A stretch of 64,000 bases of DNA, taken from the NCBI RefSeq assembly GCF_030160235.1, contig NZ_BSNY01000021.1, forward strand, positions 330,051 to 394,050, in the 5' to 3' direction. A program made the translations under genes and the position numbers. Below, in pieces: positions 44,925 through 53,411 of the stretch. How positions within the stretch are numbered: position 1 is the first letter of the stretch; each line of letters begins with the position of its first letter. This stretch comes from Mesorhizobium huakuii. GTDB lineage: Bacteria > Pseudomonadota > Alphaproteobacteria > Rhizobiales > Rhizobiaceae. Below the pieces are notes generated by a model. That model was not told the DNA's origin. It saw only the letters and a list, made by a program, of their open reading frames with translations, and did not search any database.

Positions 44925-45818
44925 ATGAATGGGGCGGGCAAACCTTCGGGACGATCTCTCAGCGACGAGGCGGCGACGCGCAAGCGCGGGCGCTCGCTGG
45001 CGGCACTGGGCTATTTCAAGCCGCAGACCTATGAGGAACTGCGCGCCGTGCTCTCCTCCGGCACCGTGCATTTTCCCAAGCGGCTGCGCCAGGTGGCGAT
45101 CTTCATGTGGCAGCATCCAAGCGATGTCGCGCTCGGCACCATCGCGCAGGTGGCGGCACAGGCGGGCGTGCAGCCCTCGACGCTGGTGCGCTTCGCCCAG
45201 ATCTTCGGCTATTCCGGCTTTTCCGATTTCCAGGGCCTGTTCAAGGAGCACGTCAAGGGATCGTGGCCGGAAGCGCGCGGCGAGCCGCGCACCGAGGCCG
45301 AGCCGAATGCCACGATGCATTTCCTGCACGGCATGGTCGGCGCCTCGCAGGCCTCGCTGGGCCGCATCGAAGCGGGCTTCGACGTCGAGAGCTTCGAAAA
45401 GATGGTGACGCTGCTGGCGGCCGCCGAGCTGATCTATGTCATCGGCTCCAAGCGCGCCTTCCCGGTCACCGCCTATCTGTCGCTGACCTTGTCGCAGCAA
45501 GGCGTGCGCAATGTGCTGGTCGACAATGTCGGCTCCTCGGCGCTCGACCAGGTCGGCTGCATCGGCGGCCGGGATGCCGTGCTGGCCGTCTCCTTCAGTC
45601 CCTACAATTCGATCACGCCCGACCTTGTCGCGGTGGCGCATGAACGCAAGGCCCGCATCGTCACCATCACCGACAGCACCTTCAGCCCGCTGATCCCCTT
45701 GTCGGACAGCTGGCTGGAAGTGGTGGAATCCGATTTCGCCGGCTTTCGCTCGCTGGCGGCATCGCTGGCGGTCGGCATGGCGCTGGTCCAAGGCGTCGCG
45801 GCAAAACGCGGCGCATGA
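44925..45818 (+). CDS. RpiR/MurR-family regulator of the sugar locus
   Basis: 297 residues. The N-terminal HTH contains VALGTIAQVAAQAGVQPSTLVRFAQIFGYSGFSDFQ, a hallmark of RpiR proteins. A SIS phosphosugar-binding domain follows (AAELIYVIGSKRAFPVTAY; GRDAVLAVSFSPYN). It would sense a sugar phosphate or acid and control the flanking oxidoreductase and ABC genes. A basic 25-residue N-terminal extension precedes the HTH. Confidence 0.9.
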   Translation: MNGAGKPSGRSLSDEAATRKRGRSLAALGYFKPQTYEELRAVLSSGTVHFPKRLRQVAIFMWQHPSDVALGTIAQVAAQAGVQPSTLVRFAQIFGYSGFSDFQGLFKEHVKGSWPEARGEPRTEAEPNATMHFLHGMVGASQASLGRIEAGFDVESFEKMVTLLAAAELIYVIGSKRAFPVTAYLSLTLSQQGVRNVLVDNVGSSALDQVGCIGGRDAVLAVSFSPYNSITPDLVAVAHERKARIVTITDSTFSPLIPLSDSWLEVVESDFAGFRSLAASLAVGMALVQGVAAKRGA

Positions 45819-45896
45819 GACGCTGCTGGCACAATTGACTATCGGGAATTGCCGTTCCATATTTTGAAAAATAGAAACTTTGTTCCGGGAGGAGGA

Positions 45897-46679
45897 ATGG
45901 AGCTTCATCTCCAAGGCAAGGTCGTGCTGGTCACCGGCGCGACGCAAGGCATCGGCCGCGCCATCGCCGAGACGCTGGCGCGTTCTGGCGCCGGCGGGCT
46001 GCTGATCACCGGACGCGATGGCAAACGCGGCGACGCCGTGGCGGCGGAACTGTCGGCCATCGGCACGCCGACCATCTTCGTCGCCGCCGACCTTGGAGAC
46101 CCACGGACACCTGCCCTTCTGGCGCAGGCCTGCATCGAGCGCTTCGGCCGCATCGACGGCCTCGTCAACGCCGCCGGCCTGACCGACCGCGCCTCCTTCC
46201 TCGATGCCGACCTCGACGACTGGTCCTCGCTGTTCGCCGTCAATGCGCGGGCACCTTTCTTCCTGATGCAGGCGGCAATCGCCGACATGAGGAAGCGCGG
46301 GGAGCCCGGCGCCATCGTCAACATCCTGTCGATCAACGCCCATTGCGGCTCGCCCGAACTCGCCGTCTATTCCGCCACCAAGGGCGCGCTGGCGACGCTG
46401 ACCAAGAACGCCGCGAACGCCCACCGTTTCGACCGTATCCGCGTCAACGGCATCAATGTCGGCTGGACAGACACGCCGGCCGAACGCGTGATGCAGTCCG
46501 AGACGTTGGGCCACGGCCCGGGCTGGCTCGACGCCGCCAACGCCGCGCAGCCTTTCGGCAGGCTGCTCAAGCCAGACGATATCGCCAACCTTGCCGTCTT
46601 CCTGCTTTCCGACGCGGCCGGGCCGATGACCGGCGCCGTGATCGACCAGGAACAGTCGGTGATCGGGGCAAACCGGTGA
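45897..46679 (+). CDS. SDR-family oxidoreductase of the sugar/polyol locus
   Basis: 260 residues of classical SDR type: VLVTGATQGIGRAIAE, LVNAAGL, and catalytic Ser/Tyr/Lys in ILSINAHCGSPELAVYSATKGAL. GGGAGGAGGA precedes the ATG. It overlaps the following mannitol-dehydrogenase-type gene by four bases (GTGA). It probably oxidises a polyol or sugar taken up by the downstream importer. Confidence 0.9.
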   Translation: MELHLQGKVVLVTGATQGIGRAIAETLARSGAGGLLITGRDGKRGDAVAAELSAIGTPTIFVAADLGDPRTPALLAQACIERFGRIDGLVNAAGLTDRASFLDADLDDWSSLFAVNARAPFFLMQAAIADMRKRGEPGAIVNILSINAHCGSPELAVYSATKGALATLTKNAANAHRFDRIRVNGINVGWTDTPAERVMQSETLGHGPGWLDAANAAQPFGRLLKPDDIANLAVFLLSDAAGPMTGAVIDQEQSVIGANR

Positions 46680-48220
46680 ACGCCGCTTCGGCAGCGCCGG
46701 AAACGCTCGGGCCGGCCCTGCTGGACCAGCTTCCGGCCGCTGTCCGGACGCCTGGATATGACCGGACGACCCTTGCGCCCGGCATGGCGCATCTCGGCGT
46801 CGGCGCCTTCCACCGCTGCCATCAAGCCGAATACACCGATGATTTGCTGGCGCGCCAGTTCGACCGCTGGGGCGTTGTCGGCATCAACATCCGCCCGCCC
46901 ATCCTTGCCGATACGCTCGGCCGGCAAGGCGGCCTCTACACAAGGCTGATCCGCGAAAACAGCCACATCGAGGCACGTATCATCGGCAGCATCGTCCGCG
47001 TGGTGGACAGCCAGGACAGCGCCGCACCGGCGCTCGGCGTGCTCTCCTCATCCGACATCGAACTGGTGACGATGACTGTGACGGAGAAGGGCTATTGCCA
47101 CGTCCCGTCGAGCGGCGCGCTCGATCTCGGCCATCCCGACATCGTCCATGATCTCGCCAACCCGCATGCACCGCGAAGCGTGCCCGGCATCCTCGCGCGG
47201 GCGCTGGAAATGCGCCGGGCCACGCATGGCCGGCCACTGACGCTGCTCTCCTGCGACAACATCCCGACCAACGGCGTCATCCTGGAAACCGTGGTGCGCA
47301 GCTTCGCCGAACGGCGCGGCAATGGCTTGGCCGACTGGATGGCCGCCAACGCCGCCTTCCCCTCGGCGATGGTCGACCGCATCGCGCCGGCGGTGACGCA
47401 GGACGACCTCGACAGCGTCGAGCAATGGTTCGGCTACCGCGACGCCGCCGTCGCCGTCGGCGAGCCGTTCCGGCAATGGGTGATCGAGCAGAAATTCGCC
47501 GGCCGCGTGCCGCGCTGGGATCTGGTCGGCGCGACCTTCGTCGACGACGTCACGCCGTTCGAGCATCTCAAGATGCGGGTGCTTAACGGCGCCCAGACGA
47601 CGCTCGCCACGCTCGGCGTGCTGGCTGGCCTCGAACACACTTTTGACGCCATCGCCGACCCGCTACTGTCGGCCTTCATCAGGCGCATGCTGGTCGAGGA
47701 AACGCTGCCGACGCTGATGCCGGTGCCCGGCATGGACCCCTCGGCCTATGTCGAGCAGAGCCTCGGCCGGCTGAAGAACACCGCGATCCGCCACCGCAAC
47801 CACCAGATTGCCACCGACGGTTCGCAGAAGATCGTCCAGCGCCTGCTCAACCCGATCCGCGACCGCTTGCGGCTGGGCCAGACCATCGGCCTGCTGTCGG
47901 TGCCGGTCGCCGGCTGGATGGCCTACCTGATCCAGGCCTCGCACCGGTTCGGCAAACGCTGGCCGGTGTCGGACCCCTATGCCGGCAAGGTCGCGGCAAT
48001 CGCCGACGCCACCGGCCGCGATGCGCCGGCTCTGGCCTCGGCCATACTCGCCATCGACACGATTTTCGATCCCGGCCTAGCCGCGAACGCTGCGTTTCGC
48101 GCGGCGGTGACTTCGGCGCTAAACGAGCTGCTCTCGGACGATCCGATGGCGGCTGTCCGGCACAGTCTCGAACAAGACGAGGTCGCAAGGTTGAAACGAT
48201 CCAAACAACAGGCATTATGA
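46676..48220 (+). CDS. Mannitol dehydrogenase / fructuronate reductase family enzyme
   Basis: 514 residues starting at a GTG inside the SDR stop. Family marks are LAPGMAHLGVGAFHRCHQAEY near the N-terminus, the catalytic region FEHLKMRVLNGAQTTLA with Lys and Asn, and KNTAIRHRNHQIATDGSQK in the C-terminal domain. These long-chain polyol-specific dehydrogenases interconvert hexitols or hexuronates with ketoses or keto acids. The exact polyol is not readable. Confidence 0.9.
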   Translation: MNAASAAPETLGPALLDQLPAAVRTPGYDRTTLAPGMAHLGVGAFHRCHQAEYTDDLLARQFDRWGVVGINIRPPILADTLGRQGGLYTRLIRENSHIEARIIGSIVRVVDSQDSAAPALGVLSSSDIELVTMTVTEKGYCHVPSSGALDLGHPDIVHDLANPHAPRSVPGILARALEMRRATHGRPLTLLSCDNIPTNGVILETVVRSFAERRGNGLADWMAANAAFPSAMVDRIAPAVTQDDLDSVEQWFGYRDAAVAVGEPFRQWVIEQKFAGRVPRWDLVGATFVDDVTPFEHLKMRVLNGAQTTLATLGVLAGLEHTFDAIADPLLSAFIRRMLVEETLPTLMPVPGMDPSAYVEQSLGRLKNTAIRHRNHQIATDGSQKIVQRLLNPIRDRLRLGQTIGLLSVPVAGWMAYLIQASHRFGKRWPVSDPYAGKVAAIADATGRDAPALASAILAIDTIFDPGLAANAAFRAAVTSALNELLSDDPMAAVRHSLEQDEVARLKRSKQQAL

Positions 48221-48246
48221 GCATCGGCCGTGAAGGCACGGCACAA

Positions 48247-48290
48247 GCAATTCCAGGAAAAGTGTGAAACGGTTTTCCGTCCGGAATTGC
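48247..48290. repeat. Palindromic intergenic element
   Basis: GCAATTCC / GGAATTGC outer arms and GGAAAA / TTTTCC inner arms form a long stem. I recall this mosaic sequence as common between genes in Mesorhizobium. A GAAGAGCTCTTC palindrome follows at 48302-48313. Confidence 0.5.
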
Positions 48291-48354
48291 GCGAAAACAA
48301 AGGAAGAGCTCTTCGGCGTTTCCGCGAAACGATGAAGAGATCTGGGGAGGCACT

Positions 48355-49269
48355 ATGAAACTTGGACTGCTCACCGCACCCTTCGCGGAGACGCCGCTTG
48401 CCGATGTCGCCGCCTGGGCGGGCTCGGCCGGCTTCGAGGCGCTCGAAATCGCCTGCTGGCCGAGAACCTCTGGCGCGACGCGGCGCTATGCCGGTACCAG
48501 TCATATCGATGCTGCCTCCACCTCGCCCGCGCAGGCGAAAGAAATCGCCGCCTCGCTGGCGGAAAAGCACCTGACCATCTCCGGCCTCGGCTACTACCCC
48601 AACCCGCTGCATCCGGATGCCGCGCACCGCGAGGCGGTGATCGGCCATCTGAAGAAGGTGATCGTGCTGGCCGCCAATATGGGCGTATCCGTGGTCAACA
48701 CCTTCTGCGGCGGCGATGCGTCCAAGACGGTCGACGTCAACTGGCAGGACGCGCTGAAAGTCTGGCCCGAGATCGTCGCTTTTGCGCGCGGCCACGGCGT
48801 GAAACTCGCCTTCGAGAACTGCCCGATGATCTTCAGCTATGACGAATGGCCGGGCGGGCACAACATCGCCTATTCGCCGCAGGTCTGGCGCCGCATCCTG
48901 GAGACCTGGGGCGGCGATATCGGCATGAATTTCGACCCCTCGCACCTGGTCTGGCAGATGATCGACCAGGCCCGCTTCATCAGGGAGTTTGGCCCCTACA
49001 TGCTGCATGTCCACGCCAAGGACCTGATGATTGATCATGATGGTTTGTACGAGCGCGGAATCCTCTCGGCCGGGATAGGCTGGCAGGTGCCGCGCATGCC
49101 GGGGCTGGGCGATGTCGACTGGAGCGGCTTCTTTTCCGGCCTCTACCGCGCCGGCTATGACGGGTCGGTCATCATCGAACACGAGGACAGGCGGTTTGAA
49201 GGCAGCGACGAGCAGGTCAAACGGGGTTTTCTGCTCGCCCGCGACGTTCTGCGGCCCTACGTCAAGTGA
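48355..49269 (+). CDS. Sugar phosphate isomerase/epimerase (TIM barrel, IolE/xylose-isomerase-like)
   Basis: 304 residues of the AP-endonuclease-2-like TIM barrel. It begins MKLGLLTAPFAETPLADVAAW; metal ligands are in VKLAFENCPM, NFDPSHLVWQ, LHVHAKD and VIIEHED. It probably isomerises or epimerises the sugar made by the preceding dehydrogenases. GGGGAGGCACT precedes the ATG. It lies between the dehydrogenases and the importer genes on the same strand. Confidence 0.9.
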   Translation: MKLGLLTAPFAETPLADVAAWAGSAGFEALEIACWPRTSGATRRYAGTSHIDAASTSPAQAKEIAASLAEKHLTISGLGYYPNPLHPDAAHREAVIGHLKKVIVLAANMGVSVVNTFCGGDASKTVDVNWQDALKVWPEIVAFARGHGVKLAFENCPMIFSYDEWPGGHNIAYSPQVWRRILETWGGDIGMNFDPSHLVWQMIDQARFIREFGPYMLHVHAKDLMIDHDGLYERGILSAGIGWQVPRMPGLGDVDWSGFFSGLYRAGYDGSVIIEHEDRRFEGSDEQVKRGFLLARDVLRPYVK

Positions 49270-49276
49270 AGGGAAA

Positions 49277-49321
49277 GCATGTCGCCCAAAAGTGTCTCGC
49301 GGTTTTGGGGCAACGACATGC
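49277..49321. repeat. Palindromic intergenic element
   Basis: GCATGTCG / CGACATGC outer arms and CCAAAA / TTTTGG inner arms, between the epimerase and the binding-protein gene. I recall this as another recurrent rhizobial intergenic element. It could limit read-through or stabilise the downstream messenger. Confidence 0.5.
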
Positions 49322-49422
49322 GGAGGACAACGAGTTGAAGCGGGCAGTCTGAATCACTTTCTGAGCGGCACGTTTCAACGACTTGCAACTGAAACTGAAA
49401 AACAATGTGGAGGAAGTCTGAA

Positions 49423-50457
49423 ATGAAGAAAATCCTGACCATGGTCCCGCTGCTTGCGGGCGCTGCCTTGCTGGCCTCGGTGGGCGTCTCGTCGGCCGCC
49501 GGCAAATACACGATCGGCATTTCCAACACCGTGCAGGGCAATGGCTGGCGCGAGGAGATGGTGTGCGCCATGAAGGCGCAGGCGCTGGCTTCCGGCGAGG
49601 TGGCAAAGCTCAACATCGCCCACCGCAACACCGATGCCGCCGGCCAGTTGGAAGATATCCGCAACCTGATCAGCGCCAAGGTCGACGCCATCGTCGTAAA
49701 TCCCGCCGATCCGGCCGGCATCAAGGCGGGACTGGAGGAAGCCACCAAGGCCGGCATCGTCGTCGTCGCCGTCGACCAGGCGGTCACCGAGCCGTCGGCC
49801 TACATCATCTCCAACAACCAGGAGGAATACGCCTATCTCGGCGCCAAATGGCTGTTCAAGCAGATGGGCGGCAAGGGCGAGGTGTTTTACATGCGCGGTG
49901 CGGCCGGCGCTTCGGCCGATAGCGATCGCGACAAAGGCTTCAAGAAGGCGCTGGCCGAATTTCCGGACGTGAAGGTGGCGCAGGAAGTCTTCACCGGCTG
50001 GCAGCAGGACCAGGCCAAGCAGCAGATCCTCTCCTTCCTGTCGACGGGAACGCCGATCAACGGCATCTGGACGTCCGGCATCGACAACGTCATCGTCGAC
50101 GCGCTGGTGGAATCGCAAGCGCCGCTGGTGCCGATCGTCGGCGCCGACAATGCCGGCTTCGTCGGCCAGCTGAGCTCGGTCAAGGGCCTCGTCGGCGCCG
50201 CTGTCACCAACCCCGGCTCGATCGGCGGCGCGGGCGTGACGCTCGCCCTGCAGATTCTCGACGGCAAGAAGCCGGCGCAGCAGACCGTGCTGGTGCAGCC
50301 GCAACTCTGGGAAAATGCCACCGAGGAAGGCAAGGCCAAGCTGAAAGCCGCCGCCGACCCGTCGCTCAGCCCCGAATGGCCGGTCTCGATCTCGATCCCG
50401 GACTGGACGACCTACACGAAGGACCAGATCGTGGCCTGCAAGGGCCCGGGGGAGTAA
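49423..50457 (+). CDS. Sugar ABC transporter substrate-binding protein (RbsB-like)
   Basis: 344 residues with a signal peptide (about 1-25, SVGVSSAAG). Periplasmic-binding-protein type 1 fold: YTIGISNTVQGNGWREEM, AIVVNPADPAGIKAGLEEA, VVVAVDQAV, then GVTLALQILDGKKP. It binds a mono- or oligosaccharide or polyol in the periplasm. GGAGGAAGTCTGAA precedes the ATG. The ATPase and permease genes follow after a RIME-like repeat. Confidence 0.93.
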   Translation: MKKILTMVPLLAGAALLASVGVSSAAGKYTIGISNTVQGNGWREEMVCAMKAQALASGEVAKLNIAHRNTDAAGQLEDIRNLISAKVDAIVVNPADPAGIKAGLEEATKAGIVVVAVDQAVTEPSAYIISNNQEEYAYLGAKWLFKQMGGKGEVFYMRGAAGASADSDRDKGFKKALAEFPDVKVAQEVFTGWQQDQAKQQILSFLSTGTPINGIWTSGIDNVIVDALVESQAPLVPIVGADNAGFVGQLSSVKGLVGAAVTNPGSIGGAGVTLALQILDGKKPAQQTVLVQPQLWENATEEGKAKLKAAADPSLSPEWPVSISIPDWTTYTKDQIVACKGPGE

Positions 50458-50475
50458 GGGCTGGAGCCGCTTCTG

Positions 50476-50625
50476 CCTTCTCCCCTTGTGGGAGAAGGTG
50501 GCCTCGCGAGGCGAGGCCGGATGAGGGGTGCTCCAGGCAATACCGACGTCTCACTCCGCTGGAACACCCCCATCCGTCTCGGCGCTAACGCGCCGATCCA
50601 CCTTCCCCCACAAGGGGGGAAGGAA
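50476..50625. repeat. RIME-like palindromic element, copy 1
   Basis: Two hairpins at the ends (CTTCTCCCCTTGTGGGAGAAG-like, given as CTTCTCCC/GGGAGAAG, and CTTCCCCC/GGGGGGAAG) flank GAGGCCGGATGAGGGG and CCATCCGTCTCGGCGC segments. This is the layout of rhizobial intergenic mosaic elements. A second copy in the same orientation lies at 53231. Confidence 0.7.
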
Positions 50626-50681
50626 AGTCGCCGCCTTCGTCCGACTTGCCGCACCGCCGCAGAGATCGAGAACAACACGTT

Positions 50682-52238
50682 TTGACAACAAACCCGTTGC
50701 CGCAAAGCCCCCTCCTCGACGCCTCCGGCGTCGCCAAGAACTACGGCGCGGTTGCAGCGCTGCGCAACGCGTCGCTCTCCGTGCTGCCGGGCGAGGTGCA
50801 TGCGTTGATGGGCGCCAATGGCGCCGGCAAGTCGACGCTGGTGAAGATCCTGACCGGGGCGATATCGGCCAATGCCGGGCGCATCCTGATCCGGGGCGAG
50901 GCGCGCGACATACGCTCGCCCGCAGCCGCGCGCCGCGCCGGGCTGCTGCCGGTCTACCAGGAGCCGTCGCTGATCCCCGATCTCGACGTGCTATCCAATC
51001 TGCGTCTGACCGGCACGCCGGTCGAGCCGTTCCGCGCCTGGGTGCGCGAACTCGGTATTGCCGACCTCGACCTGCGCGACACCGCGCGCGACATTCCGCT
51101 GGCCGTGCTGCGCGTGCTCGATCTGGCGCGTGCGCTGGCCGTCGAGCCCGACGTCCTGCTGCTCGACGAGATGACGGCCGCGCTCCCCGCCAACCTCGCC
51201 GAAAAAGTGCTGGAAGTGGTGCGCCGCCAGGGCGATTCGGGGCGCGCCGTGATCTTCATCTCGCACCGCTTCGTCGAAATATCCGCGCTGTGCGACCGCG
51301 CCACAGTGCTGCGCGACGGCGAGACCGTCGGCGTCGTCGACATCGTGCCCGGTGTCGAGGAAAAGATCGTCGAGCTGATGCTCGGCACGCGCATCGTCAA
51401 GACCCATGTCGCCGCCCGCGGCGCCGCCGAGAAGGCAGCGCCCGCCCCTGCCCGGCCGCGCATCGCCGTCCACAATCTGCGCGTCGGCACCAAGCTCAAC
51501 GACGTCTCCTTCGATCTCAGGGATGGCGAAGTCGCCGGCGTCGTCGCGCTCGAAGGCCAGGGCCAGGACGAATTATTCGCTGCCCTTGCCGGCTCGATCC
51601 GCCCCTCGGGAGGGACGATCGAGGTTGATGGCAGCCCAGTGAAATTTTCGCACCCGATCGACGCCATCCGCGCGGGGATCGCCTATGTGCCGGGCGACCG
51701 TTCCGAGGCGCTCGCCATGCAGCGCTCGGTGCGTGAAAACATCGCGCTGCCCTTCAGCGCCGCGCTGCGCAATTGGGGACCGATCCCCATGCGCCGCGAG
51801 CGCGCGAAAGTGCTGAGCGCCATCGAGCGGCTGCAGATCGACACGCGCGCGCAGGGCGAGGTGCAGCGCCTGTCCGGCGGCAACCAGCAGAAGGTGACCA
51901 TCGCCCGCTGGATCGCGGCGGATGCCCGCACCATCCTGTGCTTCGACCCGACGCGCGGCATCGATGTCGGCACCAAGCAGGAGATCTACAAGCTGCTGCG
52001 CGAACTCGCCGGCCACGGCAAGTCGGTGCTGTTCTACACCTCGGAGCTCGAAGAGGTGCAGCGCGTCTGCGACCGCGTCATCGTCATCTTCGGCGGCCGC
52101 CTCGTCGACATCTTCCCGGTCGAGGAGGCCGACGAGCCGGCGCTGATGCGCGCCGCCTACGGCCTGCCGCGCGGCGCCAAGGCCGATATCGGCATACTGG
52201 CCGATCCCCAGTCCCCGTCTTCGGGGACGGCGCCATGA
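50682..52238 (+). CDS. Sugar ABC transporter ATP-binding protein, two fused NBDs (RbsA-like)
   Basis: 518 residues. NBD1 has an intact Walker A (GANGAGKST) and Walker B (VLLLDEMTAAL) but an unrecognisable signature motif (IPLAVLRVLDLARAL). NBD2 has a degenerate P-loop (ALEGQGQDEL) and intact signature (LSGGNQQKVTIARW) and Walker B-like CFDPTRGIDVG. Thus each ATP site would be built from complementary halves. The start is a TTG at 50682; no ATG is available. The stop overlaps the permease start (ATGA). Confidence 0.9.
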   Translation: MTTNPLPQSPLLDASGVAKNYGAVAALRNASLSVLPGEVHALMGANGAGKSTLVKILTGAISANAGRILIRGEARDIRSPAAARRAGLLPVYQEPSLIPDLDVLSNLRLTGTPVEPFRAWVRELGIADLDLRDTARDIPLAVLRVLDLARALAVEPDVLLLDEMTAALPANLAEKVLEVVRRQGDSGRAVIFISHRFVEISALCDRATVLRDGETVGVVDIVPGVEEKIVELMLGTRIVKTHVAARGAAEKAAPAPARPRIAVHNLRVGTKLNDVSFDLRDGEVAGVVALEGQGQDELFAALAGSIRPSGGTIEVDGSPVKFSHPIDAIRAGIAYVPGDRSEALAMQRSVRENIALPFSAALRNWGPIPMRRERAKVLSAIERLQIDTRAQGEVQRLSGGNQQKVTIARWIAADARTILCFDPTRGIDVGTKQEIYKLLRELAGHGKSVLFYTSELEEVQRVCDRVIVIFGGRLVDIFPVEEADEPALMRAAYGLPRGAKADIGILADPQSPSSGTAP

Positions 52239-53206
52239 GCCATTTCCTGCGCCGCCAGGGCTGGGTCATTGGCCTGTTCGCCCTGCTCATCGTTCTGTTC
52301 ATCGCCACCCGGATCATCCAGCCCGGCTATGGCAGCGGCGATTTCGGTTCGCTGGCACGCGCGGTGCTGCCCTATGCCTTCGCGGTGGCCGCGCAGACGG
52401 TGGTGGTCATCGCCGGCGGCATCGACCTCTCGGTCGCCGCCATGATGGCGCTGACCAGCGTCACCGCCGCCTCGATGATGGCGGGCGCTTCCGAAGAACA
52501 CGCGCTGTTCGTCGTGCCCTTCGTGCTCGCCATGGGTCTTGTCCTCGGCGCGCTCAACGGCCTGCTCATCGTCGTCACCCGCGTGCCGGATATCGTCGTC
52601 ACGCTCGCCATGCTGTTCGTGCTGCAAGGGGCGGCGCTGCTGGTGCTCGACGCGCCCGGCGGCGGCGCCGCCGGATGGCTGAAGGCGCTGATCTCGGGCA
52701 CGGTGCCGATCCCCGGCCTGCCCGACGCCGTCGACGCCTGGCTGCCGAAGGCGCTGCTGGTGCTCATCGTCTGCCTGTGCATCATCTGGATACCGCTCAG
52801 GCGCTCGCGCCTTGGCCTCTCCATCTACGCCATTGGCTCGAGCGAGCTGGCGGCGTTCCGCTCGGGCGTGCCGGTCAAGCGCACCCGCATCATCGCCTAT
52901 GCGCTGTCGGGCCTGTTCGCCGCCTTCGGCGGGCTGGCGCTGACCATGAGCACCGGCATCGGCGCCCCCATCCCCGGCCCCTATCTGCTGGCCAGCGTCG
53001 CCGCCGTGGTGCTGGGCGGCGTGGCGCTCGGCGGCGGCAAGGGCGGCCTGCTCGGCCCCATCGTCGCCGTCTTCGTGCTGCGCCTGGTGCGCACCGACCT
53101 CACCCTGCTCGCCATCGACCCCAACGTCACCGCCATCATCGAAGGCGCCATCATGGTGGCGGTGGTGATGTTCGGCGCGTTCATCACCATGCGGGGGCGG
53201 CAATGA
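52235..53206 (+). CDS. Sugar ABC transporter permease 1 (RbsC-like)
   Basis: 323 residues, eight to ten membrane helices. Family motifs are TVVVIAGGIDLSVAAMMALTS, YAIGSSELAAFRSGVPV (the EAA-like loop) and SVAAVVLGGVALGGGKGG. It starts inside the ATPase stop. With permease 2 it probably forms a heterodimeric channel. Confidence 0.93.
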   Translation: MSHFLRRQGWVIGLFALLIVLFIATRIIQPGYGSGDFGSLARAVLPYAFAVAAQTVVVIAGGIDLSVAAMMALTSVTAASMMAGASEEHALFVVPFVLAMGLVLGALNGLLIVVTRVPDIVVTLAMLFVLQGAALLVLDAPGGGAAGWLKALISGTVPIPGLPDAVDAWLPKALLVLIVCLCIIWIPLRRSRLGLSIYAIGSSELAAFRSGVPVKRTRIIAYALSGLFAAFGGLALTMSTGIGAPIPGPYLLASVAAVVLGGVALGGGKGGLLGPIVAVFVLRLVRTDLTLLAIDPNVTAIIEGAIMVAVVMFGAFITMRGRQ

Positions 53207-53230
53207 TGGGCGGGCATCGGCGCGCGCTTC

Positions 53231-53378
53231 TTCCTTCCCCCCTTGTGGGGGAAGGTGGCCTCGCGAAGAGAGGTCGGATGGTTCCAGGGAACGCCAACGC
53301 CTCACTCCGTCACGCACCCCTCATCCGTCTCGGCGCTGCGCGCCGATCCACCTTCTCCCACAAGGGGAGAAGGGAAGT
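53231..53378. repeat. RIME-like palindromic element, copy 2
   Basis: Same organisation and orientation as the element at 50476: CTTCCCCC/GGGGGAAG hairpin, GGTCGGATG centre, CATCCGTCTCGGCGC, and a CTTCTCCC/GGGGAGAAG hairpin. It separates the two permease genes. Recombination between the two copies would delete the ATPase and permease 1. Confidence 0.7.
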
Positions 53379-53411
53379 CGCACACACCCCATCGCGAACC
53401 GGACCCACCCC

